Assembly (NCBI RefSeq): GCF_002835935.1
Contig: NZ_PJCF01000010.1
Location: forward strand, 1 to 64,000
Direction of reading: 5' to 3'
Length of the DNA: 64,000 nucleotides
Origin: Paraglaciecola sp. MB-3u-78
Lineage (GTDB): Bacteria > Pseudomonadota > Gammaproteobacteria > Enterobacterales > Alteromonadaceae
The notes below the pieces were generated by a model. That model saw only the letters and a program-made list of their open reading frames with translations, searched no databases and was not told the DNA's origin. Within the stretch, counting starts at the first letter, position 1. Each line of letters opens with the position of its first letter. The position numbers and the translations under genes are program-made. Positions 1-8,564 of the stretch are shown one piece after another.

Positions 1-105
1 TTGAATAAACAGCAGTGCATCATCATAAACAAAAGCAATGTTCAAAACTGGCTTGCACAACAGTGTGAGACGCTTGTTTTGAATTATGTGAAAACGGTTG
101 AGTAA
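1..105 (+). CDS. possible 3' end of a gene entering from the left
   Basis: The frame is open from the first base to a TAA at 103-105, giving about 34 residues ending in NYVKTVE. No family is recognised and the 5' part lies outside the window. The last ~30 bases fall inside a repeat whose other copy near 36390 is not coding, so this may be chance readthrough. Low confidence. Confidence 0.25.
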   Translation: MNKQQCIIINKSNVQNWLAQQCETLVLNYVKTVE

Positions 106-234
106 TAGACGAAAAATAGCCGATTATCACTCCCTCAAGGATATAAAAGAGATGCCAATATGGAAACATGAGGCATCACGTATTTTCATTTTATGAAAAA
201 TGATGTTTTGTTCTACCTATACTCAAAAATCTTA
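74..234 (+). repeat. inverted repeat copy A (partner 36240-36400)
   Basis: The sequence here matches, in reverse complement, 36240-36400. Blocks such as GTTGAGTAATAG, CACTCCCTCAAGGATATAAA and TTTACCTATACTC-like ends recur in the same order, with small indels. By eye the identity is roughly 80-85%. It lies just upstream of htpX and contains no convincing gene. It could be a MITE-like element or a duplicated intergenic segment. Confidence 0.75.
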
Positions 235-302
235 CATTTTTAGACTTGTTAAATCCTAAATCAACACCACAATATTGCGATATTAGCTTTTGAGTATGGA
301 TT

Positions 303-1181
303 GTGTTTAGGATAGCGATTTTTTTATTGACCAACTTGGCCATCATGTTCCTGCTTGGCCTGACCTTCAGCTTGCTTGGATTCGAAGGCTTACTGGCACA
401 AAACGGAGTGGATTTAAATCTCAATGCACTGCTGGCCTATTCGGCCGTCATTGGCTTTTCCGGCTCAATCATTTCATTGTTACTTTCCAAATTTATGGCT
501 AAGCGCAGCATGGGGGTGCATGTCATCAACCAGCCCAGTAATTCCAAAGAAAAATGGCTTATTAGCACTGTGCAGCGGCAAGCAAGACAAAGGGAAATAG
601 GTATGCCTGAGGTAGGGATTTTTAATCATCCTTCGCCGAATGCTTTCGCCACGGGTTGGAACAAAAATAATGCCCTTGTGGCGGTAAGTACTGGCTTGCT
701 TGAACAAATGACTCAGGATGAGGTTGAGGCCGTGCTGGCCCATGAAATCAGTCATGTTTCCAACGGCGACATGATCACTTTGACCCTCGTACAGGGGGTG
801 GTCAACACCTTTGTGGTATTTATCTCTCGGGTGATTGGCCATGTGGTGGATCGCGTGGTGTTTAAGGTTGAACGAGGCCATGGCCCGGCTTTTTGGATAG
901 TGTCACTCTTGGCGCAGTTTTTATTGGGCATATTGGCCATGAGTATCGTCATGTGGTTCTCCCGCTATCGGGAATTTCGTGCTGATGCCGGTGGCGCGCA
1001 ATTGGCCGGAAAATACAAGATGATTGCCGCATTGAAGCGTCTGCAAAGTTTTCAGGGAACGGTTGATATGCCGGATGAAATGGCTGCCATGGCCATCAGT
1101 GCGGGCAAGGTCAGTGCCCTTTTTGCCAGTCACCCTCCTTTGGAGAAACGCATCCAGGCACTGAGTGATAAGGACTATTAA
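303..1181 (+). CDS. htpX: HtpX-type membrane zinc metalloprotease
   Basis: HtpX (M48B) is an inner-membrane protease that degrades misfolded membrane proteins together with FtsH. The 292-residue length matches the family. The N-terminus (MFRIAIFLLTNLAIMFLLG) is close to the E. coli form and makes the first membrane segment. A second segment lies at about residues 36-57. The catalytic zinc motif HEISH is at about 147-151, with a downstream EFRAD motif supplying the third ligand. Two further hydrophobic stretches follow the active site. The start is GTG at 303, chosen because the protein then begins exactly as HtpX does. It is monocistronic and converges on the nuclease gene downstream. Stress control is usual for the family but no sigma-32 or Cpx site was identified. 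Confidence 0.95.
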   Translation: MFRIAIFLLTNLAIMFLLGLTFSLLGFEGLLAQNGVDLNLNALLAYSAVIGFSGSIISLLLSKFMAKRSMGVHVINQPSNSKEKWLISTVQRQARQREIGMPEVGIFNHPSPNAFATGWNKNNALVAVSTGLLEQMTQDEVEAVLAHEISHVSNGDMITLTLVQGVVNTFVVFISRVIGHVVDRVVFKVERGHGPAFWIVSLLAQFLLGILAMSIVMWFSRYREFRADAGGAQLAGKYKMIAALKRLQSFQGTVDMPDEMAAMAISAGKVSALFASHPPLEKRIQALSDKDY

Positions 1182-1276
1182 GGCAAAATGTCCTTAGCCG
1201 TGGATTAAAAAATGCACCCCCAATACTGGCGACGTAATCCACAGCAATGACTGGGGTCCATTTAAAATGGGTAAAG

Positions 1277-1294
1277 AAGGTATATTTACCTTTT
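1277..1294. terminator. possible terminator between convergent genes
   Basis: A 6-bp stem (AAGGTA / TACCTT, loop TATT) is followed by TT and preceded by an A-rich stretch. It lies between htpX and the convergent nuclease gene. A second short stem (TGGCCC / GGGCCA) follows at 1298-1313. The T tract is short, so this is a weak call. Confidence 0.35.
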
Positions 1295-1351
1295 GCCTGG
1301 CCCATTAGGGCCAAGCCCGCAGCCGAACTAATAGACCGCCAACTTCTAGTC

Positions 1352-4300
1352 TTACTTCAACTGGAAGTGGGCGGTATGGGTAGAGCCATCAATCAACTTA
1401 ATGCTCAGCTGACGACAGCTGTTTTTCCAAGCTTTTTCCGTTTTCCATACATAGTCGTATTGCCCGGAACCCTCTTCATTAGACAGGCTGCTGCTGCCTG
1501 CTGTAGCAGTTTCCTCACTTTCACCCAATAATGAACCAGAGTCACAATCAATTTGCTGGGAGATAGGATAACCGTCAGCAAGGATATCTAGGCCGTAATT
1601 GCTGTTCAGACTGAATTTCACTGGAACACTGCGACCCGCCTTAATCCGATTGATTGCTGGCATATTATCAATCGGCCTAAAGAATCCAGTGAAGCCATAA
1701 TTCAGTAGTTCAAGACCAACAATGACTGGATCGTGATCTGATGAGCGATAAGCATCCGGTGCATAAATGGCATCCTGAGCATCCTTTTTAAAACTCGTAT
1801 CGTAGTCAATCAAGTCCGGTTCATCTGCATTGATATGCCACTCGGTAATACCCGTAACTTGTGAGAGAAGCGAAGGGTTTGCCAACGCATAATCCAGATA
1901 ACCAATTTGTCCATCAAATACATAGGAATAGGCTGCTTCACCGTTAAAGCTGGCTGCTAGATCAGTGTAACCGCCATCGATTAGTACATCGATTGGCTCT
2001 TCTTTATCATAGGAGTTTAAGTCTCCAATGATGAGTACGTCGGAATCGTTGCTATCAGTAGGATCACTGGCGAGCCAGTCCACTAATGCAGCGGCAGCAG
2101 ATGCCCTAGTCAGATTGCAATTGCCTGCACCATCACCGGTATTCGGATCTCCAACAGAGTCGCAATTGCTGCCCTTCGACTTCAGGTGATTGACCGCAAC
2201 CGTCAAGATAGATCCTGTAGAGGTAGCGACAAAAGTTTGTGCCAGGGCGGGGCGGTTTTTTGTGTCGTCGAAACGAGGGTCGACGCTTGCGTCCAATATG
2301 GCACTACTGCCATGTGGAGCGACCTTCGTTTGATTGAAGATGAAGCCGACGGCAATCTGGTCAGTACCAATTTTTGCTATGCCAGGATCTACAAATGAAT
2401 AGGTACCGGGCAAAGTGGCATCATTTAGACCAGTGACTAGGTCTTGTATGGCACTTAGGCTGCCATACCCATCGTTTTCGATTTCCATCACACCAAAAAC
2501 GTCTGCATCAATGTTTACCATAGCGGCAACAATCTTATCCCGTTGACGAGTGAACTCGTCAAGGTTATCTGCCCCACGCGAAGTGGGGAAACCACTCCCA
2601 AAGCCATCACCATTGAAGTAGTTGAGCACGTTAAAAGAGGCTACCTTGAAGTTGCCGCCAGTCAATTCAGGTTCGGCCGCACGCAGGTTCACGGCAACGT
2701 GATCAGCGCCTTGGGTCGGATGAACCCGATAGAGCCTGAACGAATAGTCCAATACACCTGTGACATTCGCAACTGTATCGCCACCACGGAACAGGTTCGT
2801 CAGGTTGAAGTCACCACCATTTGGATGAATGGCTGGGTCCGAGTTCTGACTCGATCGCCCATCGTCTAGGGTTATCTTATCCAACAGGAAGTTTGCAGCA
2901 GCGGCAATGGCATCAGGGCCGGGCTCAAATTCCGCGGTCGGGGTGAGGTGTCTTTCGGAAGTGAGTACAATCTCGTTGAAACGGTCAAAATTGAAATACT
3001 CAGCAATGACCAGCGCCTGAGGGAAAGTCACCGCCATACCCTCGTAAGCCTCAAAATCTTCTACGTTCGAAACAGGCAAAGACAACACAGTGGTAGTTGG
3101 TAAAGCAACACCGGTGCCACACACTGAGAAGCCGGTGATATTATTTAACTGAGTCAATTCAAAGAATTCAGTCACTGAACCTCGAATACGCACTAAATCA
3201 CCTATTGCAGGTGTATTCGCCGTATCAAAAATACGCAGCCCTTCTGAGGTGGACGGGTCAGCATCGGTATCAGCATCTTCTTCCTGCACAAAATAGCCTC
3301 CGATATAGCCGCTCCCCTGAAAAACTGCGGTAACAACAGCTTCGACTTCGCGAATACTGTCGACATATGGGCTGACTAACCCACTTCCCTGTATGTCATG
3401 GATTGGTGTAGCAACATCTGCGCATACACCGACAGGGTCGGCAATGATAGTTTGGGAAATATTGACTGCCCCTGGCGTGTTCTCAGCCTCGCCAATTACA
3501 AGTGTTCCTGAGTACCCCAGGATCCCAAATAGGTGAAAATCATTACGTACCCAATCGGTAATGGCATCCGTGTCTGTGCCGTTGGGAATTCGTGAAGCTC
3601 CGCCTGGGGCAAAACTGGAGATACCATCGTAGTTAGGGCCAAGTACTACGCTAGAGTATGACAGATCACTTAGACCGCCATCGTAGACTGCCACATCGTC
3701 AACGATCCTTGTCCAAGGCGCAGCACCATCGATTATCCCGTCGTCATTGCTATCAATATCGTAACCGACACTTCCAGTGAAGCCTTCGACCAACAGCAGA
3801 GTGATCGACCCGTTCTCTATATTTAGTGTGCCGACATTAGTTGTCCAAAATCCTCCACCGTCAGTGTTACCAACGGCAAATATTCGATCAATACTTCCCG
3901 GACTGACGCTGTCTCCTTCTATCTCAAGGATTGTGAATGCTGAGTAATCGGTGCCAGGACTCCCGAACACTTCTATAAATTCAACATCTGGCCCCGTCGT
4001 GCTTGCTGAAAACTCATTTATAATGGGGTCAATTGGCCCTCCAGCACAGTTCACAGTGTGTGAGCCCAGACCATCAAAGTCATTCTGAACAAAGATGTCC
4101 CATTCAATAGCTGCATCAAATGCATCATTAGGATCCGTATCGCCTACACAAACTGATTCAGCACGGCGCAACGTATCATTTTGTCCACCTCCAGGCCATT
4201 GGCTACCGGGGTCGACACCAATCTGACCGAACGCATCCACTACTATTCCATTTTTTCTCAGTACCACAGCATCATTACCGTTAAAGTTGATAACGCTAGT

Positions 4301-4639
4301 ACTGATGAGATCTGCCTGCGCCAAAATAGTAGCATCGGCTGAACCATGCGCGAGAACGAATACATCGCCATCCGTTATAGTTCCGGAAAGTAATACCGAC
4401 TGACTGATTGTGGGACTGCCGTTACTATAAAGTTCCAGCTGGTAACCCCCGGCAGCTAAATTTACCGGTGAACCCGTACCGTTGTATATTTCAATCGCCT
4501 TGTTGAAACTACTTCCTTCTATGTATTCAGATATAACCAGTTCAGCCAGCGACGCACTCGCAAGTGGCGTAAAAAAAGTTAGGGCGTTAAGAGCCAAGAG
4601 ATTTATTGGCGAATACTTGCGGGAAAAATATTGACTCAT
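1352..4639 (-). CDS. ExeM/NucH-family secreted endonuclease with lamin-tail domains
   Basis: A 1095-residue exported nuclease, expected to digest extracellular DNA for nutrients or biofilm remodelling. A signal peptide (about residues 1-30) precedes a lamin-tail domain (about 31-150, LVISEYIEGSSFNKAIEIYN). A second LTD-like segment starts near 205 (INEFSAS). An OB-fold-like segment follows at about 430-510 (VRIRGSVTEF). An endonuclease/exonuclease/phosphatase domain covers about 660-975, with ASFNVLNYF, a catalytic Glu in VMEIEND, HLKSKGS, GDLNSYD and the terminal SSDHDPV. The C-terminus (about 980-1095) is a PxKF domain with VPVKF, perhaps for surface anchoring or export. It is a stand-alone gene; its start is the ATG after a CCAGAGGAAGG-like ribosome site. 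Domain order is normal for ExeM/NucH. Confidence 0.9.
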   Translation of the reverse strand: MSQYFSRKYSPINLLALNALTFFTPLASASLAELVISEYIEGSSFNKAIEIYNGTGSPVNLAAGGYQLELYSNGSPTISQSVLLSGTITDGDVFVLAHGSADATILAQADLISTSVINFNGNDAVVLRKNGIVVDAFGQIGVDPGSQWPGGGQNDTLRRAESVCVGDTDPNDAFDAAIEWDIFVQNDFDGLGSHTVNCAGGPIDPIINEFSASTTGPDVEFIEVFGSPGTDYSAFTILEIEGDSVSPGSIDRIFAVGNTDGGGFWTTNVGTLNIENGSITLLLVEGFTGSVGYDIDSNDDGIIDGAAPWTRIVDDVAVYDGGLSDLSYSSVVLGPNYDGISSFAPGGASRIPNGTDTDAITDWVRNDFHLFGILGYSGTLVIGEAENTPGAVNISQTIIADPVGVCADVATPIHDIQGSGLVSPYVDSIREVEAVVTAVFQGSGYIGGYFVQEEDADTDADPSTSEGLRIFDTANTPAIGDLVRIRGSVTEFFELTQLNNITGFSVCGTGVALPTTTVLSLPVSNVEDFEAYEGMAVTFPQALVIAEYFNFDRFNEIVLTSERHLTPTAEFEPGPDAIAAAANFLLDKITLDDGRSSQNSDPAIHPNGGDFNLTNLFRGGDTVANVTGVLDYSFRLYRVHPTQGADHVAVNLRAAEPELTGGNFKVASFNVLNYFNGDGFGSGFPTSRGADNLDEFTRQRDKIVAAMVNIDADVFGVMEIENDGYGSLSAIQDLVTGLNDATLPGTYSFVDPGIAKIGTDQIAVGFIFNQTKVAPHGSSAILDASVDPRFDDTKNRPALAQTFVATSTGSILTVAVNHLKSKGSNCDSVGDPNTGDGAGNCNLTRASAAAALVDWLASDPTDSNDSDVLIIGDLNSYDKEEPIDVLIDGGYTDLAASFNGEAAYSYVFDGQIGYLDYALANPSLLSQVTGITEWHINADEPDLIDYDTSFKKDAQDAIYAPDAYRSSDHDPVIVGLELLNYGFTGFFRPIDNMPAINRIKAGRSVPVKFSLNSNYGLDILADGYPISQQIDCDSGSLLGESEETATAGSSSLSNEEGSGQYDYVWKTEKAWKNSCRQLSIKLIDGSTHTAHFQLK

Positions 4640-5150
4640 GCTACCTTCCTCTGGTTATTTGTCTGTGTTTTTTTTGCTTTGAGTTTTTGTGCAAATAATG
4701 AGCACTGTGAGTTCAAGATTAGCATAGGAAATACGTTTCACAAGTTGAAAAATAAATTCCGTGCGGACTTAAAAAGGAAGGTAAAATGTAGATTTTTAAC
4801 TACTAAAAAGTTGTAAAAAACCAAGAGGAAATACGGAAGCTAAATGGGTGCTAGTTGACCTAACAGGGATATGTAGACCTTCTACTAAGTTGCTCCGAAT
4901 GTCGCAACAACTGAGTTAGCAGGACTTCGAAGGGTTAGGCATCAATCATAAGTTAGTGCCTTAATGAATGTTTTTACTTTCAACACCTATCAAGTCAGGT
5001 GCAGTTATTTGGGTTTTCTTTATAGAACCCATAGTAGACTAAAGTAGTAATTACTTATTGCATTTACATAATTTTAGAGTAGTTTAAATCCCTGATAAGT
5101 AAAAACTTACTTTTTCAAGTGGTAGTTAAGGGAATAAAAGATGTTAGTCC
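4640..5150. other. intergenic region, no gene recognised
   Basis: About 510 bases of AT-rich sequence between the secreted nuclease and the HEPN-like remnant. It should hold promoters for both directions. I see no RNA gene, long repeat or convincing coding frame. Confidence 0.5.
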
Positions 5151-5429
5151 ATGGACTATAACCAACTTAAACAGCGCCATCGCGCTGAGTCTTGTCAGAA
5201 CGACCTTGATGGTAAATTTCTTTTACTGTGGTTCGCTTTTAATGCAGCTTATGCCCAAGATATTGCATGTTTGAATGTAAATGAGGCTGCCACCTTCTCC
5301 CAATTTGTGACCAAAACCTGCGATTTAGACCAAGACAAAGGCCTGACTAAGCTAGTGTGGGTGGGCTGCCCCAGCGAGATGATTAACATGGGTTTCATGT
5401 TAATGGTTTTTGATATTAGGATGCTGTAA
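5151..5429 (+). pseudogene. truncated HEPN-like protein remnant
   Basis: The frame encodes 92 residues. The N-terminal part (about residues 1-40, with DLDGKFLLLWFAFNAAYAQD) resembles the opening helix of a HEPN-type family whose full members are several hundred residues long. HEPN proteins are frequently RNases of toxin-antitoxin and phage-defence loci. The similarity breaks down after the DKGLTKLVW segment, and no R-x4-6-H catalytic motif of a complete HEPN domain can be seen. It therefore looks deleted internally and at the 3' end. The stop at 5427-5429 directly abuts the TTG start of the methyltransferase-HNH gene, so translation may be coupled. Family assignment is from memory and moderate. 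Confidence 0.5.
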
Positions 5430-7253
5430 TTGGCATCGCAGTTTTATAACGACAATGCTAATGAATTAGCACAGCAATACCTATCAAAAACATTTGAAGA
5501 GGTACATCAAAGCTGGTCTCAATTTTTGCCCGAAATTATAGATAACCCCAATGCCCGAATCTTAGATTTAGGTGCTGGCGCGGGTCGCGATGCTAAATAT
5601 TTAGCGCAACTAGCCGAAAAAAAGCATGGTGCAAGCAATCAAATAAAGGTCTTTGCCGCAGAGCCCGCAAACCTACTGGCGCAATTAGGCGAATTACAAA
5701 CCCGTCACCTTAACGTTAAATGGCTTGAAGATTCACTACCCGCATTGAGTAAAGTGACCAAGCAAGAAATCAGTTTTGATTTAATACTACTCAGCGCCGT
5801 ATGGATGCATATTCCCCCCAGTGATCGCGCCCGTTCAATACGAAAATTGGCCAACCTACTTAAACCCGGCGGCAAACTGGTTATTTCATTACGCCATGGG
5901 CAAAATCAAGAAGAATTTACCCAGCGTAAAATGCACCTTGTTTGTGCTGACGAATTAAAACGGCTAGCCACTGATGTCGGGCTATTCACCAAACTAGAGA
6001 CCCCGAAAGAAGCAGACAAATTAGGTCGAAATCACGTCTCTTGGCAAACACTTGTGTTACAGCTGCCAGATGATGGCACGGGTGCTTTCCCGTTTATTCG
6101 CCATGTAGCAATCAATGATGGTAAAGCGGCAACCCACAAACTTGCCTTGTTAAGAGTGTTGCTACGCATTGCAGATGGTCACCCTGGGGCTGTATTGCGA
6201 CGAGAATCATTTGCTTTGGGTGGCAAAAATGGTGATCGCGTTATTTTACCCGTGGGATTAGTGGCGCTTTATTGGTGTCATCAATATAAAGATTTAATAG
6301 ATACGCATCAGTTATACCAAACACCCAATAAAAGCCCCAACATGGGCTTTATGAAGCCTAATGGCTGGCATAAGTTAACGCATCGCACAGCTTCAGATTA
6401 CCGTATTGGTAATTTATTCACAGGTGATGATGCGGTAGCACTACATAAAACCATTTCGGCAGCGGTTAGCAATATTAAAACCATGCCTTGCCGTTATATT
6501 ACCTTCCCTAATAGAAACGCTAATAGCAATGCAACCGTATTTGACGTTGCAAGCAGGTCAGTCAAAGCCAAAGACAGTATTTTCCTCGACTTACAAACCC
6601 TTGAACAATGGGGTGAATTCTCACTGCCTGAATCGACTTGGTTGGCGTTTAATCGTTATGCCTGTTGGATTGAACCAGTACTTATCAGTGAATGGGTAAA
6701 AACCATGTCGAGCTATTCTGGCAATGCTGAGTTTTCAACTCCTGAAAAGCAATTTCACCTATACCAAGCATTAAATTGGCTAGAGCCAAAACGAACCACA
6801 ACCGAAGTACGCCATCGGTTTGAACAGTTAAAGCAGCAATCTCCAGAATTAGCACAATGTGTGTGGACGGCCAAATCATTAGAGAAAAAATACGACATTG
6901 ATCACAGCATGCCATTCGCTCGTTGGCCTAATAACGATCTATGGAATTTATTACCAAGCGATAGCCAAATTAACAATCAAAAAAGTGATCGATTGCCAAC
7001 AGAGCACAAACTAAAAGCTTCGAAAGAGCGAATTCAACATTGGTGGCAAATGGCATGGTTAGATCAACATTTGCCTCCAGACCAAGCGCCTTCAACCTCT
7101 CTAATACGGGGCCAAAGCCAGCGCTTTTTCGCTGAAGCAAATATTGCATTACCGGGACTAAGTTCAGATAACACATCCATAGATGACTTGTTTGAAGCAT
7201 TGGTCATGCAACGTGGGCGCTTGAAAGAAATGCAGCAGTTGCGGGAATGGTGA
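5430..7253 (+). CDS. class I SAM methyltransferase fused to HNH nuclease domain
   Basis: A 607-residue two-domain protein. Residues ~30-200 form a class I methyltransferase fold, with the SAM-binding motif LDLGAGAGRD at 45-54 and the post-motif FDLILLSAVWMHIP at about 114. A long middle region (about 210-480) is not recognised. Near residues 488-525 lies an HNH-type signature: IDHSMPFARWPNNDLWN, then NLLP and an N-x2-K-S-D-R-LP tail. This suggests a DNA nuclease whose action could be governed by methylation, as in a one-polypeptide restriction-modification enzyme; that role is inference. The TTG start at 5430 has an ATTAGG ribosome site ending ten bases upstream and follows the HEPN remnant without a gap. 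An alternative is RNA modification or repair. Confidence 0.75.
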   Translation: MASQFYNDNANELAQQYLSKTFEEVHQSWSQFLPEIIDNPNARILDLGAGAGRDAKYLAQLAEKKHGASNQIKVFAAEPANLLAQLGELQTRHLNVKWLEDSLPALSKVTKQEISFDLILLSAVWMHIPPSDRARSIRKLANLLKPGGKLVISLRHGQNQEEFTQRKMHLVCADELKRLATDVGLFTKLETPKEADKLGRNHVSWQTLVLQLPDDGTGAFPFIRHVAINDGKAATHKLALLRVLLRIADGHPGAVLRRESFALGGKNGDRVILPVGLVALYWCHQYKDLIDTHQLYQTPNKSPNMGFMKPNGWHKLTHRTASDYRIGNLFTGDDAVALHKTISAAVSNIKTMPCRYITFPNRNANSNATVFDVASRSVKAKDSIFLDLQTLEQWGEFSLPESTWLAFNRYACWIEPVLISEWVKTMSSYSGNAEFSTPEKQFHLYQALNWLEPKRTTTEVRHRFEQLKQQSPELAQCVWTAKSLEKKYDIDHSMPFARWPNNDLWNLLPSDSQINNQKSDRLPTEHKLKASKERIQHWWQMAWLDQHLPPDQAPSTSLIRGQSQRFFAEANIALPGLSSDNTSIDDLFEALVMQRGRLKEMQQLREW

Positions 7254-7757
7254 GTGTTTAGTTTGGCTGTTACTCCATTTAAAGAGTGAAAACTTAATGG
7301 ATAAAATGAGAGTGCAGGTTAGGATTTACGTTAAGTCGACCCTGACACTAAATATTCTCAAAAATAATCGGTGAACATACATGCGAGGGTAGAGCAAAAG
7401 CATCGGCTGTGCCGCCAATGCATGAGCTGCGCTCACTGGGATTAAAAACGGGGATAAAATATTTACTTTGCTTTTTATGGTAAAAATAGTAGTCTCGAAT
7501 GTGGAAAAAAATCATTAAAAATAATAATTTAAGTTCGATGGATTTTAATAGGTATGACGAGTGATTTGCAGTTATTACACCTTGCGTTTAATCGGGTAAA
7601 GGAATTGTCGCTTAAATATGGTGATTCAATTCCTTATCTGATTTTATTTTTTCAACGAACCTGCCCCCATAGTCTCCTGACAATATTTATATCGGTCTCA
7701 TATGATTTATGGCAAAACTTTTCAAATAAAATTTAATCGTAATGGAGAAAGGTTAAG
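7254..7757. other. upstream region of the DISARM-like operon
   Basis: About 500 bases that must contain the promoter of the operon starting at 7758. A 60-codon frame (7554-7736, ATG start, product beginning MTSDLQLLHLAFNRVKEL) is present, but it has no recognisable family and a weak ribosome site. I see no clear operator or RNA structure. Confidence 0.4.
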
Positions 7758-8564
7758 TTGCAGTATAATCAACAAATTCGCTTAGTAAGAAATCTCGCGC
7801 AGGAAACGTTTTTGCAGTCACGGTTTGATTGTGTCTTTGTTATTTGTAAATCCCCCCAGTTACTTTCGTTGCTCGCTTGTTTTTTTGCTAAAAGGATCAT
7901 TAAAAAACCGTATGAACAGGGGACGTGTTTTTACACTCCAATAAATGACGATAAATATCGGAAGATATCTATCGTTGAACAAAAAGACTATGCGGGAAAT
8001 ATTGGTTACTCGTTCATAGAGAAAAAAGGCCGTGGTGATTTGTGTGAGAGCTGGAAACCTAGTGCATGGTTTGAACAACAGGCGATATTGGCGCTCGAAC
8101 AAGGCAATAAATCGTGGATTGAAGGTAACAATGTTGCAAGAGCTAACTTAAAACGACACCCAAAAGTCTTGTTTCCAACCGTCGTGTCGACTAAAGCAGG
8201 CTTTGAGGTCTGTTTAGATGTAGTTGTTAAGGAAGGGCGTTCGTTAGGAAAAATGCTTAATATCCATAGTTTTGAAGGGAATGCAGAGACAATAAAGTTT
8301 GTAACTAAAAGAAATGTCGAGCCAGAAGAACAAAACCTAATTTGGGTGAATGCGATACCCCGTACAATAAAATACAAAAAACAGATCGTCTTTATTTCTC
8401 AAAACTATAGTAAATTAGACCAACTAAAAGTCGATATCGATGACCTATTTCTAGAGTCTGAAACTCCTAAAGTTTTAACCTTGGCCGATTTAACCGGCGA
8501 TACCAAAGATCTAGTGGCTTCAACCAATGTTAATTTGCCTGTCTCTATTTGGAGAGCTTCATGA
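7758..8564 (+). CDS. unknown protein, first gene of DISARM-like operon
   Basis: A 268-residue protein of no family I recognise. It has a hydrophobic strand-like segment near residues 25-45 (VFVICKSPQLLSLLACFF) that looks like a buried beta-alpha unit rather than a membrane helix. The rest is mixed alpha/beta with no evident metal or nucleotide motif. The TTG start at 7758 is preceded by GGAGAAAGG. The stop overlaps the ATG of the next gene (ATGA at 8561-8564), a sign of translational coupling and shared function. With the next protein it sums to about 734 residues, similar to the size I recall for DISARM DrmE. A split DrmE is one possibility, but no motif proves it. Confidence 0.7.
   Translation: MQYNQQIRLVRNLAQETFLQSRFDCVFVICKSPQLLSLLACFFAKRIIKKPYEQGTCFYTPINDDKYRKISIVEQKDYAGNIGYSFIEKKGRGDLCESWKPSAWFEQQAILALEQGNKSWIEGNNVARANLKRHPKVLFPTVVSTKAGFEVCLDVVVKEGRSLGKMLNIHSFEGNAETIKFVTKRNVEPEEQNLIWVNAIPRTIKYKKQIVFISQNYSKLDQLKVDIDDLFLESETPKVLTLADLTGDTKDLVASTNVNLPVSIWRAS

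Noticed and set aside
480-1133. Long antisense frames inside htpX
   Set aside because: They lie opposite a conserved gene, have no ribosome sites and show no family resemblance.
4631-4816. Small rightward gene overlapping the nuclease start
   Set aside because: The product is low-complexity and basic without a ribosome site; it spans a promoter region.
7554-7736. Extra 60-residue first gene of the DISARM-like operon
   Set aside because: No family, weak ribosome site and no overlap with the next gene; kept only as a remark in the upstream region.
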